NCBI RefSeq assembly: GCF_000012885.1 | Contig: NC_007498.2 | Coordinates: 1,612,001-1,676,000, forward strand | Direction: 5' to 3' | Source: Syntrophotalea carbinolica DSM 2380 | Lineage (GTDB): Bacteria; Desulfobacterota; Desulfuromonadia; Desulfuromonadales; Syntrophotaleaceae | DNA length: 64,000 nucleotides | Part shown: positions 42,824-52,366 of the stretch, one piece after another | Layout: each line of letters opens with the position of its first letter | How positions within the stretch are numbered: position 1 is the stretch's first letter | Position numbers and translations under genes: made by a program | The notes under the pieces: model-generated | Databases searched by the model: none | Told to the model about the DNA's origin: nothing | Seen by the model: the letters and a program-made list of their open reading frames with translations, nothing else

Positions 42824-45364
42824 TTGTTGGATCCCGATCTTGAGTTTGTCAGCGAAGCCGAGGACCTTCTCGAAGCTGTTCGTGGCGATTTGGCCGAATT
42901 GTTACAGCAGCATGGCGATCCCTCTGCCGTTGCGGATCTTGTCCATCGGCTTTTCCGCAGGTTGCATACCTTGAAAGGGCTCTGTGCGGCAGTCGGCCTG
43001 GATCAGGCGAGCAGGCTGTCTCATCTTCTGGAGACTTTTCTCGATGCGTTCCGCATGGGGCGTATGCAACTCGGCGATTCCTTCCTTGAAGCCCTTTCGG
43101 AATCGGTCATGCTCTTGGGCGGGCTGGTACATCAGCGTCCGGATGCGATCAAACGGTGTGACCGGTTTATTTTATCCCTCGTGGGACTGCTGGATAAAAG
43201 TTCAGAGGTTTCATCGACGCTTTCCCCTTCTTCAACAACCCTCGATCCGGATCTGTTCAAATCCCTTACCGGTTTTGAGTGCTATCGGCTGCAATGGTGT
43301 CTTGAGCGGAGTAAACCTGTTTTTTTGATCAGTTGTTGTCTGCCTCTGGAGTCCTTTCAATCTTTACTGGCTGAGTTCGAGCAATTACTGCGGATTCATG
43401 GGGAGCTTATCGCCACTATGCCGGCTGGGCTCGGAACCGCTGATGCGGTTGATTTTCACCTGTTGTTTTGCGGTGCTTTGCCTGAAAGTACGGCCGGTCA
43501 TTTTCCGGCTGAGTATCGGCTAAGAGTGCGTGCCGTCAATTTGCGCGGAGCCATGAATTCAAGTTCTGATGCGTCGTCGGTGCAACCGGCAAACAGTGGA
43601 ACATCTCAGGTGATACGTGTCGATAAGGGCCGCCTCGACGAACTGCTGGAGATAGCCAAAAACCTGGTGCTTGAGCAGGCGCAACTTAAACGGTTTTATC
43701 AGCAGGTCGCAAAAAATGGGGAGGACGGCTCCAAAGAGCTTGTCGAACGATCATTTCAGGAACTCGAGCGCGGCCTGTTGCGGCTTCAAAGATCGCTCAA
43801 CGATGCGCGTATGATGCCGATACGCTTTCTGTTCCAACGCATGACACGGGTGGTGCGGAATGCCTCAAGGCGTTCCGGTAACGAAGTGCGCCTGGATATG
43901 CGCGGCGACGAGGTGCCTCTCGATCGTAACGTGTTGGAACAATTACATGATCCGTTGCTGCATCTGGTGCGTAATGCCATTGATCACGGTATCGAGTCTC
44001 CCGAACAGCGCATCGCCGCCGGCAAAAGTCGTGAAGGTCGGATTGTGCTTGAGGCCGGTCGGCGGGGAGGTCAGATCGTTATCGAAGTGCGTGATGACGG
44101 TCGAGGCATCAAATTGCAGGATGTGCGTTCCAAAGGCTGCGATCTGGGCCTGATTAACGATGGCGCCGATTATTCGGATCAGGAATTGTACGACCTGCTT
44201 TTCCAGCCGGGTTTTTCAACGCGTGGAAAAGCGACTGAATTATCCGGGCGTGGCGTGGGTATGGATGTGGTACGCAGCCAAATGGAAGCTCTTGGCGGCC
44301 TGGCAGCTATCGACTCGCGGTTCGGAGAAGGAACCAGGGTGTCCTTGACGTTGCCCGTGCACAAAACGATCATGCCCGTTTTGGTTGTCAACATTGCGGA
44401 CAGGATGTACGCCATGGCCCTTGAGGGCGTACGCTATGTAGAACCTTTTGAAGAGGACGGTGGACAATCCCGCGTGCCTGACGGTATGCCGGGGCTTGAG
44501 ACATCGCTTCCACTGTTCGATCTGCGACGACATCTGCGCGCATCCGCCGGATCGCATAACGGGCCCGCCTATTTGGTGGTTATAGGGCTCGGCGATCGTC
44601 AGGCCGGTATTATTGTCGATGGTCTGGGGGGGCGTCGCGAATCGGTGATCCGACCTTTTGACGAATTGTTGAAACCGGTGCCCGGATTTTCGGCCGTAGC
44701 GGAATTGATCGATACCGGGCCGGTGTTGTTGCTGGATCTCGGGCATCTGATCCGGGAGGCGGGCCGTCAGCAGTTGCCTGCAGAAAAGTCCTGTGCTCCT
44801 ACGCGCGTTGCCGGTACTTGCCGGGCTAAGCTGGCTGCGGGCGAGAACGCCCCACCAGTCGCCGGTATCGGCGAAGGTTCTTCGCCGAATACGGTAGCTG
44901 AATCCGGGGCGGAGCCGATGACCTCGGCAACCGGATCCAGCGATTTCCTCTCCTTTTTTCTGGAGGGGCATGAATATGCACTGGACATCACAGACGTTGT
45001 GGAGATAATAGAGGACGCGGATTGGATTACGGTGCCGCATGTCTCTTCTTTTATTGCCGGTATCCTCATATGGCGTGATCATATTGTTCCGGTGCTCGAT
45101 GCCGGTTTTAGGATCGGGGCCGCCCATGCCCGGGAGGAATGTTGCGGGACAGTTATTGTGTCTCGTTATGGAGATCGGACCGTTGCCGTCATGGTCGAGC
45201 GCCTTGGGCAGATTTTTCATGTCACCGAAGAGGGCAAAATCGGTATGCAGGAGCACCATCCTGCCCATGACTGTTTGTTTTTGTCTCGGTCGGTCTGCCG
45301 GGATGGACGTGAAATCAGTGTGCTGGATCTCGCTGCAATGCTCGATTTTCGCACCGTTGTGTAA
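42824..45364 (+). CDS. CheA-like histidine kinase with two CheW domains
   Basis: An Hpt domain at the N-terminus carries the phospho-acceptor His near residue 48 (RLHTLKGLC). A dimerisation region, a CheA-type HATPase (HLVRNAIDHGIESPEQR, DDGRGI, FSTRGKATELSGRGVGMDVV) and a CheW-like domain follow. After a linker comes a second CheW domain (SFFLEGHEYALDITDVVEIIE). It starts with TTG near AGGGGGG. The kinase belongs to a chemotaxis-like phosphorelay, but no MCP, CheR or CheB gene is nearby. Partners are likely the flanking receiver proteins. Two CheW domains in one CheA suggest the protein docks to receptors by itself. Confidence 0.88.
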   Translation: MLDPDLEFVSEAEDLLEAVRGDLAELLQQHGDPSAVADLVHRLFRRLHTLKGLCAAVGLDQASRLSHLLETFLDAFRMGRMQLGDSFLEALSESVMLLGGLVHQRPDAIKRCDRFILSLVGLLDKSSEVSSTLSPSSTTLDPDLFKSLTGFECYRLQWCLERSKPVFLISCCLPLESFQSLLAEFEQLLRIHGELIATMPAGLGTADAVDFHLLFCGALPESTAGHFPAEYRLRVRAVNLRGAMNSSSDASSVQPANSGTSQVIRVDKGRLDELLEIAKNLVLEQAQLKRFYQQVAKNGEDGSKELVERSFQELERGLLRLQRSLNDARMMPIRFLFQRMTRVVRNASRRSGNEVRLDMRGDEVPLDRNVLEQLHDPLLHLVRNAIDHGIESPEQRIAAGKSREGRIVLEAGRRGGQIVIEVRDDGRGIKLQDVRSKGCDLGLINDGADYSDQELYDLLFQPGFSTRGKATELSGRGVGMDVVRSQMEALGGLAAIDSRFGEGTRVSLTLPVHKTIMPVLVVNIADRMYAMALEGVRYVEPFEEDGGQSRVPDGMPGLETSLPLFDLRRHLRASAGSHNGPAYLVVIGLGDRQAGIIVDGLGGRRESVIRPFDELLKPVPGFSAVAELIDTGPVLLLDLGHLIREAGRQQLPAEKSCAPTRVAGTCRAKLAAGENAPPVAGIGEGSSPNTVAESGAEPMTSATGSSDFLSFFLEGHEYALDITDVVEIIEDADWITVPHVSSFIAGILIWRDHIVPVLDAGFRIGAAHAREECCGTVIVSRYGDRTVAVMVERLGQIFHVTEEGKIGMQEHHPAHDCLFLSRSVCRDGREISVLDLAAMLDFRTVV

Positions 45365-45373
45365 AGGAGTGGA

Positions 45374-45745
45374 ATGGTGACCCGGAAAAAAATCCTGATT
45401 GTCGAAGATGAGGAGAGTCTCCTTCGGTTGGAGAGTATTCTGTTGACCTCCAAGGGGTACGATGTCAAGGGGGTGTCCAATGGCAAGGCGGCTTTGGAAG
45501 CCATGGCTTCGGAAAAACCCGATCTGGTTCTGCTTGACATTATGCTTCCCGAGATCGATGGGTTTGAAGTTTGCCGGATCATCAAGGTGACAGAAGAGAC
45601 CTGTCATATACCTGTCATCATGCTCACCGCCAAAAAATGTCAGGACGACTTCTCCCGTGGGCAGGAAGTCGGCGCCGACTGGTATATTACCAAACCGTTT
45701 AAATCCGCTATGGTTATCGAGACCATCCAGCGCTTTTTGCCCTGA
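45374..45745 (+). CDS. CheY-like response regulator
   Basis: A single receiver domain of 123 residues: acidic pair in IVEDEES, phospho-acceptor in LVLLDIMLPEIDGFEVC, Thr in VIMLTAKK and Lys in YITKPFKS. No output domain. It begins nine bases after the CheA-like gene, so the two are surely co-transcribed and it is the likely phosphate acceptor. The start ATG is followed by VTRKK, a basic lead-in. Confidence 0.92.
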   Translation: MVTRKKILIVEDEESLLRLESILLTSKGYDVKGVSNGKAALEAMASEKPDLVLLDIMLPEIDGFEVCRIIKVTEETCHIPVIMLTAKKCQDDFSRGQEVGADWYITKPFKSAMVIETIQRFLP

Positions 45746-45940
45746 GGTGTTTTCAAGGAAGACCGTTTCTGTGGGTTCCGTTCGATGTCATGAATTTTTG
45801 GGAAATACGTAACCGGGGCAGCCGTATGGAGAATGTGGAGTGCCATACCGCGCGTGGGGCGGTTGGCATCGATCTGCAGGTCGGTGCCTGTTGCATTGCA
45901 TATAGATGACAACGACCTTGCGTTGCTGCTGGGGGAGAGC

Positions 45941-46768
45941 ATGAGTCAGAAAGAGGATCAGAGTAAAGTTACGCAACGTGCCGAAGAGTTTTTGCACGTT
46001 TTCAAAAAAGGCGCCGAATTCACGCAGCAATTGTTGCGTGAAAACGAAAAGCTGCGTTTTCAACTGGTGCAGCAGGAGGAACAGAGCCGTTTGTCCGGTT
46101 GCGCCGGCCAAGCAATGCGCGAGGTCGAAAGTCTTAAGGCCCAAGTTGCTGAACTCGAGCGGGAAAAACAGGGTATTTTGCAGCGCATTGAACGTGTTGA
46201 ATCTGAAAATATCGATTTTGCCAACCGCTATGTGGAAATAGAGGCCGAAAACAACAGCCTGGCCAATCTGTATATTGCCACCTATCAATTGCATTCGACT
46301 CTCGATTTTCGCGATGTATTGAAGACGATTTCTGAGATTATTATCAATCTTATCGGCGGAGAAGAGTTTGCCATATTCCTGCTGGACGAAAATTCCAAAA
46401 CCCTCCAAGCCGTGGCCGGCGAAGGTGTGGCTGTAAATAGGTTGCCTGTTTATTCTTTAGGGGAGGGGCCTCTGGGAGTTGTTGCCCTCAGCGGGGAGAG
46501 TTTTTTTGCGCAAAGCCTGGACGGTGGTTCTTCAACATCCGATGCTCCGCTGGCCTGTATCCCACTGAAGATAAAAGAGCGGGTTATCGGCGTTCTGGCG
46601 GTATATAAACTTTTTCTGCAGAAGCGCCATTTTGCCGATATCGATTACGAATTATTTACACTCCTTGCAGGTCATGCCGCTACGGCCATTTTCGCCTCCA
46701 AACTCTATTCGGAATCGGAGCGTAAACTTACAACCATTCAGGGTTTCCTGGATCTGTTGACCAAGTAA
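45941..46768 (+). CDS. Coiled-coil GAF-domain protein
   Basis: The N-terminal 95 residues are a coiled coil (EEFLHVFKKGAEFTQQLLRE, then REVESLKAQVAELEREK). The remainder is a GAF domain (STLDFRDVLKTISEIIINLI ... FAIFLLDENSKTLQAVAGEG ... CIPLKIKERVIGVLAVY). There is no catalytic output, so it may be a ligand-binding adaptor to the neighbouring kinase or regulators. I use the ATG at 45941 after GGGGGAGAGC; the frame is open upstream. It sits between two CheY-like genes in the same direction. Confidence 0.83.
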   Translation: MSQKEDQSKVTQRAEEFLHVFKKGAEFTQQLLRENEKLRFQLVQQEEQSRLSGCAGQAMREVESLKAQVAELEREKQGILQRIERVESENIDFANRYVEIEAENNSLANLYIATYQLHSTLDFRDVLKTISEIIINLIGGEEFAIFLLDENSKTLQAVAGEGVAVNRLPVYSLGEGPLGVVALSGESFFAQSLDGGSSTSDAPLACIPLKIKERVIGVLAVYKLFLQKRHFADIDYELFTLLAGHAATAIFASKLYSESERKLTTIQGFLDLLTK

Positions 46769-46788
46769 TATCAGGGAGGTATGCACCC

Positions 46789-47184
46789 ATGTCTGGTTAC
46801 AATGTTCTGGTAGTGGAAGATTCATCCATTATGCGGCAACTGTTGGTCATGTCTTTGCGCCGTTTGCCCGGCATCGTTGTGATGGAAGCCAGCGATGGAC
46901 TGGAGGCTTTGAAGATCATCGCCAACAAGAACCTTTCTCTGATTTTTTCGGATGTCAACATGCCCGGCATGGACGGATTGAAATTGGTTCGCATGCTTCG
47001 CGGGGATCGGCGTACCAAGGATATTCCCGTCGTCATGGTGACTACGGAAGGAGCTGAGGAGGATCGAGATCGTGCCATGGCGTTGGGTGCGACCGAGTAT
47101 ATAACCAAACCGGTGCAGGCCGGAAATGTTGTCGAGATAGCCTCGCGTCTGCTGGGTTTGTCTACAGACATTGCAGAGAGCTGA
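46789..47184 (+). CDS. CheY-like response regulator
   Basis: A single receiver domain with VVEDSSIMRQL, phospho-acceptor in LIFSDVNMPGMDGLKLV, Thr in VVMVTTEG and Lys in YITKPVQ. It resembles true chemotaxis CheY more than the other receiver gene does. GGGAGG lies nine bases before the ATG, 20 bases after the GAF gene. It closes the signalling cluster; the next gene, infA, is 131 bases on and has its own strong ribosome site. Confidence 0.92.
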   Translation: MSGYNVLVVEDSSIMRQLLVMSLRRLPGIVVMEASDGLEALKIIANKNLSLIFSDVNMPGMDGLKLVRMLRGDRRTKDIPVVMVTTEGAEEDRDRAMALGATEYITKPVQAGNVVEIASRLLGLSTDIAES

Positions 47185-47315
47185 AAGCCGAAGAGTGTCG
47201 TTCCGGACGCGGCCAAAGGGTTGACAATGCCCGGGCCGGTCATGTTAAATAGAGCTGTTTGTCTGATCCAAATTATTCACTGATAACGCTAGCTTAATAT
47301 TGCGAGGAGGTTGCG

Positions 47316-47534
47316 TTGGCAAAAGAAGAAGCCATTGAAGTCGAAGGGAAGGTTGTTGAGCCGCTTCCCAATGCCATGTTCCGCGTCAAACTTGACAACG
47401 GTCACACCATTTTGGCCCATATTTCAGGCAAGATGCGAAAGTTTTATATCCGCATCCTGCCCGGCGACAGGGTGACCGTGGAATTGTCCCCCTATGATCT
47501 GACGCGTGGACGCATTACTTATCGCGAAAAGTAA
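47316..47534 (+). CDS. infA: Translation initiation factor IF-1
   Basis: A 72-residue S1-fold protein ([51 protein letters not shown]) identical in plan to bacterial IF-1. It starts with TTG after GAGGAGG, seven bases upstream. It blocks the ribosomal A site during initiation. Confidence 0.98.
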   Translation: MAKEEAIEVEGKVVEPLPNAMFRVKLDNGHTILAHISGKMRKFYIRILPGDRVTVELSPYDLTRGRITYREK

Positions 47535-47717
47535 TCAAGCGTTGGCGAATGTTTGGGGTGCAGTGAGCAATATGTGAATTGCATGCGGCCAGTTTATTCC
47601 TGAGATCATACGCTATGTTTGGAATGGACTGGCTTCGTAATTTTCGTGAATCATCGATACCGGCGTTGGCCGGTTTTGCTGTTTATATCGGTATCCGTGT
47701 GGATGCGGAGGGTTTTT

Positions 47718-50273
47718 ATGGAAGAGCGTTACGACGCTGGTGGCATTGAAGGTAAATGGCAGAAACGTTGGGAGCAGGATCGGACCTTCAAGGCGAAGGA
47801 GAAGGATGCCCGAGAGAAGTATTATCTGCTGGAGATGTTTCCTTACCCTTCTGGGCGCATTCACATGGGCCATGTCCGCAATTACTCCATTGGCGATGTG
47901 GTCGCCCGGTTCAAGCGTTTGCAGGGGTATAACGTATTACACCCCATGGGCTGGGACGCGTTTGGCATGCCGGCTGAAAATGCGGCCATTCAACATAAAA
48001 CCCATCCCGGCAAGTGGACCTACGAAAATATCGACAATATGCGCGCCCAGCTTAAGAAGATGGGGTTCTCCTACGACTGGGACCGTGAAGTGGCCACCTG
48101 CCATCCTGAATATTATCGCTGGGAGCAGTTAATCTTTCTCAAAATGCTTGAGAAGGGACTGGCTTATAAAAAAAGCTCCTTTGTCAACTGGTGTTCCGAG
48201 TGTCAGACGGTACTGGCCAATGAGCAGGTAGAAAATGATGCATGCTGGCGCTGCGGCACCGTTGTCGAGCAAAAAGAGCTTGAGCAGTGGTTTTTCAAAA
48301 TTACCGATTACGCCCAGGAATTGCTGGACGATACCAGCAAGCTGAGCGGGTGGCCCGAACCTGTGTTGACCATGCAGCGCAACTGGATCGGTCGCTCTAC
48401 CGGTTGCGAGATAGACTTCCCGGTGGCCGATTCCGATCTCAAGATCAAGGTGTTTACCACCCGTCAGGATACACTGTACGGTGCGACTTTCATGAGCCTT
48501 GCGGCGGAGCACCCCCTGGCCATGGAATTGGTGAGCGCTGAATGTAAGGCCGAGGTTGAGGCCTTCATTGCCAGGGTGCGTACTCAGGATAAGGCGAAAC
48601 GTACCAGCGATGATTTCGTCAAAGAAGGGGTTTTTACCGGCTCCTATGGGATCAATCCTGTCAACGGACGACGTATCCCCATTTACCTGGCCAATTTTGT
48701 CCTGATGGATTACGGAACCGGTGCTGTCATGGCCGTTCCCACGCACGATCAGAGGGATTTCGATTTTGCCCGCAAATATGATATTCCCATGATCGTGGTC
48801 ATTCAGCCCGAAGATCAAACCCTCGATCCGGCGACCATGACCGAGGCCTGGACTGCGCCGGGGGTGCTGGTCAACTCCGCACCTTTCGACGGTTTGGATA
48901 ACGAGAGTGCCAAGGAAAAAATCGCTGCTCATCTCGAAGAGCAGGGCGTAGGTCGCAAGACCGTTAATTATCGTTTGCGCGATTGGGGCGTCTCACGGCA
49001 GCGTTACTGGGGGACGCCAATACCTATCATATATTGTCCTGCCTGCGGCATCGTTCCCGTGCCTGAAGAGGATTTGCCCGTCTTGCTGCCGATGGATGTC
49101 GAGATCAGCGGTGAAGGCGGCAGCCCCCTGGCACGCCATCAGGAATTTTTAAAGGTTACCTGTCCTACCTGTGGTGGGGATGCCCGCCGGGAAACGGATA
49201 CCTTCGATACTTTCGTGGAAAGTTCCTGGTATTTTGCCCGTTACACATGTCCGCGTTTCGAACAGGGTCCGGTGGATCGCGCCACTGTCGACCATTGGCT
49301 GCCTGTCGATCAGTACATTGGTGGAATCGAGCATGCTGTCATGCATCTGCTCTACGCACGTTTCTTTACCAAGGTGATGCGCGATCTGGGCATGATGGCG
49401 CATGACGAACCTTTTAAAAATCTCCTTACCCAGGGGATGGTCTGCATGGAGACGGCGTCGTGTCCGGAGCATGGATGGCTTTTCCCTGAGCAGGTGGTCG
49501 AAGGCAAGTGTGTTTTGTGCGGTGCCACCGCTCAAACCGGTCGCAACGAGAAAATGAGTAAATCCAAGAAAAATGTTGTCGATCCGGATAAACTTATCCT
49601 CAGCTATGGGGCCGATACGGCACGTCTTTTCTCCTTGTTTGCCGCACCGCCGGAAAAAGATCTGGAGTGGAACGAACAGGGCGTCGAAGGATGTTACCGC
49701 TTCCTGCACCGCGTCTGGCGGGCGGTATATGATAATCTGGAGATGATTTCCGGGGTGGCTGTACCGGCCTCGGTCGATGGTGCAGCCCGGAATTTACGCC
49801 GCCAGGTGCACGCGACCATCAAGAAGGTTACCGGGGATATCGATGGTCGCTTTCACTTCAATACGGCTATCGCCTCAGTCATGGAGCTGGTCAATGCCAT
49901 CTATGGTTTCGAGGCCAAAGCTCAATATCCCGGTGTCATGCGCGAAGCACTGGAAGCTACGGTAAGATTGCTTGCGCCTTTTGTTCCGCATGTTTGTGAA
50001 GAACTGTGGGCCTGCCTCGGTCATGAGGGCGGTCTCGAAGCTGCCGGCTGGCCTGCCTGGGACGAAGAGGCGTTGGTCGAAGATGAAAAAACGATTGTTG
50101 TGCAGGTTAACGGTAAGGTTCGCGGAAAGCTGACCATTGCAGCCGATGCCGATAACGACACGGTGCAGCAGGCGGCTTTGAAGGCAGATAACGTGGTTCG
50201 TTTTCTGGAGGGTAAAACAGTGCGAAAAGTGGTTGTGGTTCCCGGCCGTCTGGTGAACATCGTCGTATCATGA
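47718..50273 (+). CDS. leuS: Leucyl-tRNA synthetase
   Basis: A class I synthetase of 851 residues with the HIGH-type motif [16 protein letters not shown] near residue 40, the inserted CP1 editing domain, zinc-type cysteine clusters ([12 protein letters not shown] ... CWRCG; CPACG; CPTCGG) and KMSKS in [14 protein letters not shown]. The true start is the ATG at 47718, after GGAGGG; the frame is open 33 codons further upstream but without similarity. It overlaps lptE by four bases, forming a leuS-lptE-holA operon. Confidence 0.97.
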
Positions 50274-50782
50274 CAGCGCGTGTACTGATCGTCCTATTGC
50301 TGGCATTGAGCCTTTGGGGCTGCGGCTATCATCTGCAGGATAAAGACGCGGCGCTGCCGGGCGGGGTCCGCTATGTGTATGTCGGTATCCTGCATAACGG
50401 CACTTATGAGCCTTTTTTGGAAAATGCCGTATCCAATGCCTTGATCGATCGACTGGTAAGGAGTCCGGGAGTTGAACTGGTGGGCAAACCGGACAGGGCC
50501 GATGCGATTTTAACCGGAAACATTGTGGGATATAGCAATAAATCCCTGTCATACAATGGTAACGACAATATCGCCGAATATCGTTCGCGTTTGACCGTAG
50601 AGGTTGCCTTGCGACATGCCGACACCGCCCAGATTCTCTGGAAGGGGCGCTCGAGCTGGACCGAGGATTACGCGGCCAATGCCGACAAGTCCCTTGAGGA
50701 TGATCGCGAGTCGGCAGCCGTTGAGGTCATCGCGCAGCGTCTGGCGGATGAGCTCTATGCTCGCATGGCGGACGATTTTTGA
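50270..50782 (+). CDS. lptE: LPS-assembly lipoprotein LptE
   Basis: A lipoprotein signal ([20 protein letters not shown]) with lipobox LWGC is followed by the LptE/RlpB domain ([46 protein letters not shown]). LptE plugs the LptD barrel in the outer membrane and is needed to insert lipopolysaccharide. Its ATG overlaps the leuS stop. leuS-lptE-holA order is conserved in many Gram-negatives, which supports the call despite low sequence conservation in this family. Confidence 0.92.
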
Positions 50783-50805
50783 CCGGGACTCGAAAGGGTG
50801 GGGCC

Positions 50806-51798
50806 GTGACGCCTGGGGAATTAAAGAAGCGGATACGCGACAAGACTCTGCCGGCTTTGCTGTTTCTTTATGGCGAAGAGACATTTTTTGTCGAGCGCAG
50901 CCTGCGTCAAATTATCGATGCGACCATTCCCGTCGAAGCACGCGATTTCAACCTGCAGATTTTTCATGGCAAGGACAGTCGAGCCGTGTCCATTTTGGAC
51001 ACGGCTCGTACGTTGCCCGTTTTCAGCCCCATCCGGTTGGTGGTCGTGCGCGATACGCAGGATGTGCCGGCGGCGGAACTTGAGCAGATTATTCCTTATC
51101 TCAGCGATGCCGTACCCGAAACCATACTGGTTTTTACCGGTAATAAAATTGACGGGCGCCGCAAGTTCTACCAGGTTTTTAAGAAATTCGGCGCATTGGT
51201 CGAGTTTAAAAAACTTTACGATAACCAGATACCTTCTTTCGTTACCGACCAGTCCCAAGATCTCGGATTCGATTTTACCGAAGAGGCTCTGGCGTTGTTT
51301 TGCAAAAGGGTCGGATCGCATCTCCAGGAAATCCATGGCGAGTTAAGCAAGTTGCTTAATTTCCTCGGCGGACGGCGCGTGGCGGAAGTTGCCGATGTCA
51401 TGACCGTAGTGTCTGACAGTCGGGTCGATAGCGTTTTCGATTTGAGCGATGCTCTCGGTAAAAGGGACGTGGGGGAAGCATTAAGGCTGTTACATCGGCT
51501 TCTGGCCGAAGGGATCGCGCCGTTGTTGATTCTGGCCATGATTACCCGACATTTTCGTCAACTGTGGAAGGCTCATGAGCTGTTGCAGCAGCGTGTCGCG
51601 GAAAAGGATATGGCACGTCGTATCGGTATCAATCCGTATTTTGTGAGTGGTTTGGTTGCCCAGGCACGTCGTTTCCCGGGGCATGGTTTCCGGGGGATTT
51701 TTGAAGCCTTGCTGGAAACGGATCTCGCTTTGAAATCAACGGGATCGTCGCCATCGGTGGTGCTTGAATCTCTGGTTTTACGATTGGCGGCGAAGTAG
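50806..51798 (+). CDS. holA: DNA polymerase III delta subunit
   Basis: The N-terminus TPGELKKRIRDKTLPALLFL leads into YGEE, the degenerate nucleotide-binding site of the clamp-loader delta subunit. ETILVFTGNKIDGRRKFYQ and the C-terminal helical domain (LLILAMITRHFRQLWKAHEL) follow. It opens the sliding clamp. I choose GTG at 50806, after AAAGGGTGGGGCC; a TTG at 50779 overlapping the lptE stop would add nine residues. It is the third gene of the leuS operon and is followed by a terminator. Confidence 0.93.
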   Translation: MTPGELKKRIRDKTLPALLFLYGEETFFVERSLRQIIDATIPVEARDFNLQIFHGKDSRAVSILDTARTLPVFSPIRLVVVRDTQDVPAAELEQIIPYLSDAVPETILVFTGNKIDGRRKFYQVFKKFGALVEFKKLYDNQIPSFVTDQSQDLGFDFTEEALALFCKRVGSHLQEIHGELSKLLNFLGGRRVAEVADVMTVVSDSRVDSVFDLSDALGKRDVGEALRLLHRLLAEGIAPLLILAMITRHFRQLWKAHELLQQRVAEKDMARRIGINPYFVSGLVAQARRFPGHGFRGIFEALLETDLALKSTGSSPSVVLESLVLRLAAK

Positions 51799-51805
51799 GT
51801 TAATA

Positions 51806-51832
51806 AAAAAGGGGCCTTGAAGGCCCCTTTTT
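51806..51832. terminator. Bidirectional terminator between holA and rpsT
   Basis: AAAAAGGGGCCT/AGGCCCCTTTTT forms a perfect 12-bp stem with loop TGA. With A and T tracts on both sides it serves the convergent genes. Confidence 0.93.
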
Positions 51833-51854
51833 GCTTTGCTTTTCAAAAGTGTTC

Positions 51855-52118
51855 TCAGCCCACGGTGTTGACAAGCTTTACCAGACGCGAAATCTTGCGG
51901 CTGGCGGTCGCTTTATGAATAACACCTTTGGTGGCGGCTTTGTCGATATAAGGCACAGCGCGGTCCAGCGCCGTTTTGGCCTCTTCCTGATTGCCGCTGG
52001 CTGCGGCAACACGCACCATTTTTACCAAGCTGCGCATGGTGCTGCGGATATGGGTATTGCGTGCATTACGTACTGCCGCTTGACGATTTCTTTTGAGAGC
52101 GGATTTGTGGTTAGCCAA
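51855..52118 (-). CDS. rpsT: 30S ribosomal protein S20
   Basis: An 87-residue, Lys/Arg-rich helical protein beginning ANHKSALKRNRQAAVRNARN, the S20 signature, which binds 16S rRNA. The start codon is TTG with GGAGG six bases upstream; E. coli rpsT also uses UUG and is autoregulated through it, which may hold here. It is the only minus-strand gene in this housekeeping block. Confidence 0.97.
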   Translation of the reverse strand: MANHKSALKRNRQAAVRNARNTHIRSTMRSLVKMVRVAAASGNQEEAKTALDRAVPYIDKAATKGVIHKATASRKISRLVKLVNTVG

Positions 52119-52366
52119 GGTGTTCCTCCGATTTGATAGTTTGTTTTTCCCAGCGAAGCCATCGATTGTTGCGTAATCATTCAGGCTGCGCGTTGATATG
52201 CATAACTTGCAGCGAACTTATAACACTGGTCGATGGATTAGTCAAGTTAGGTAATATTAATAACCTCTTCGAAAACAACGCAAATCCAGCATGTTAGCGT
52301 TGAACGATTGGGGATTAAAAAATAATAATCCCTCCATGGGGGTTTTCTGGAGCAGGTTGGGACAAT

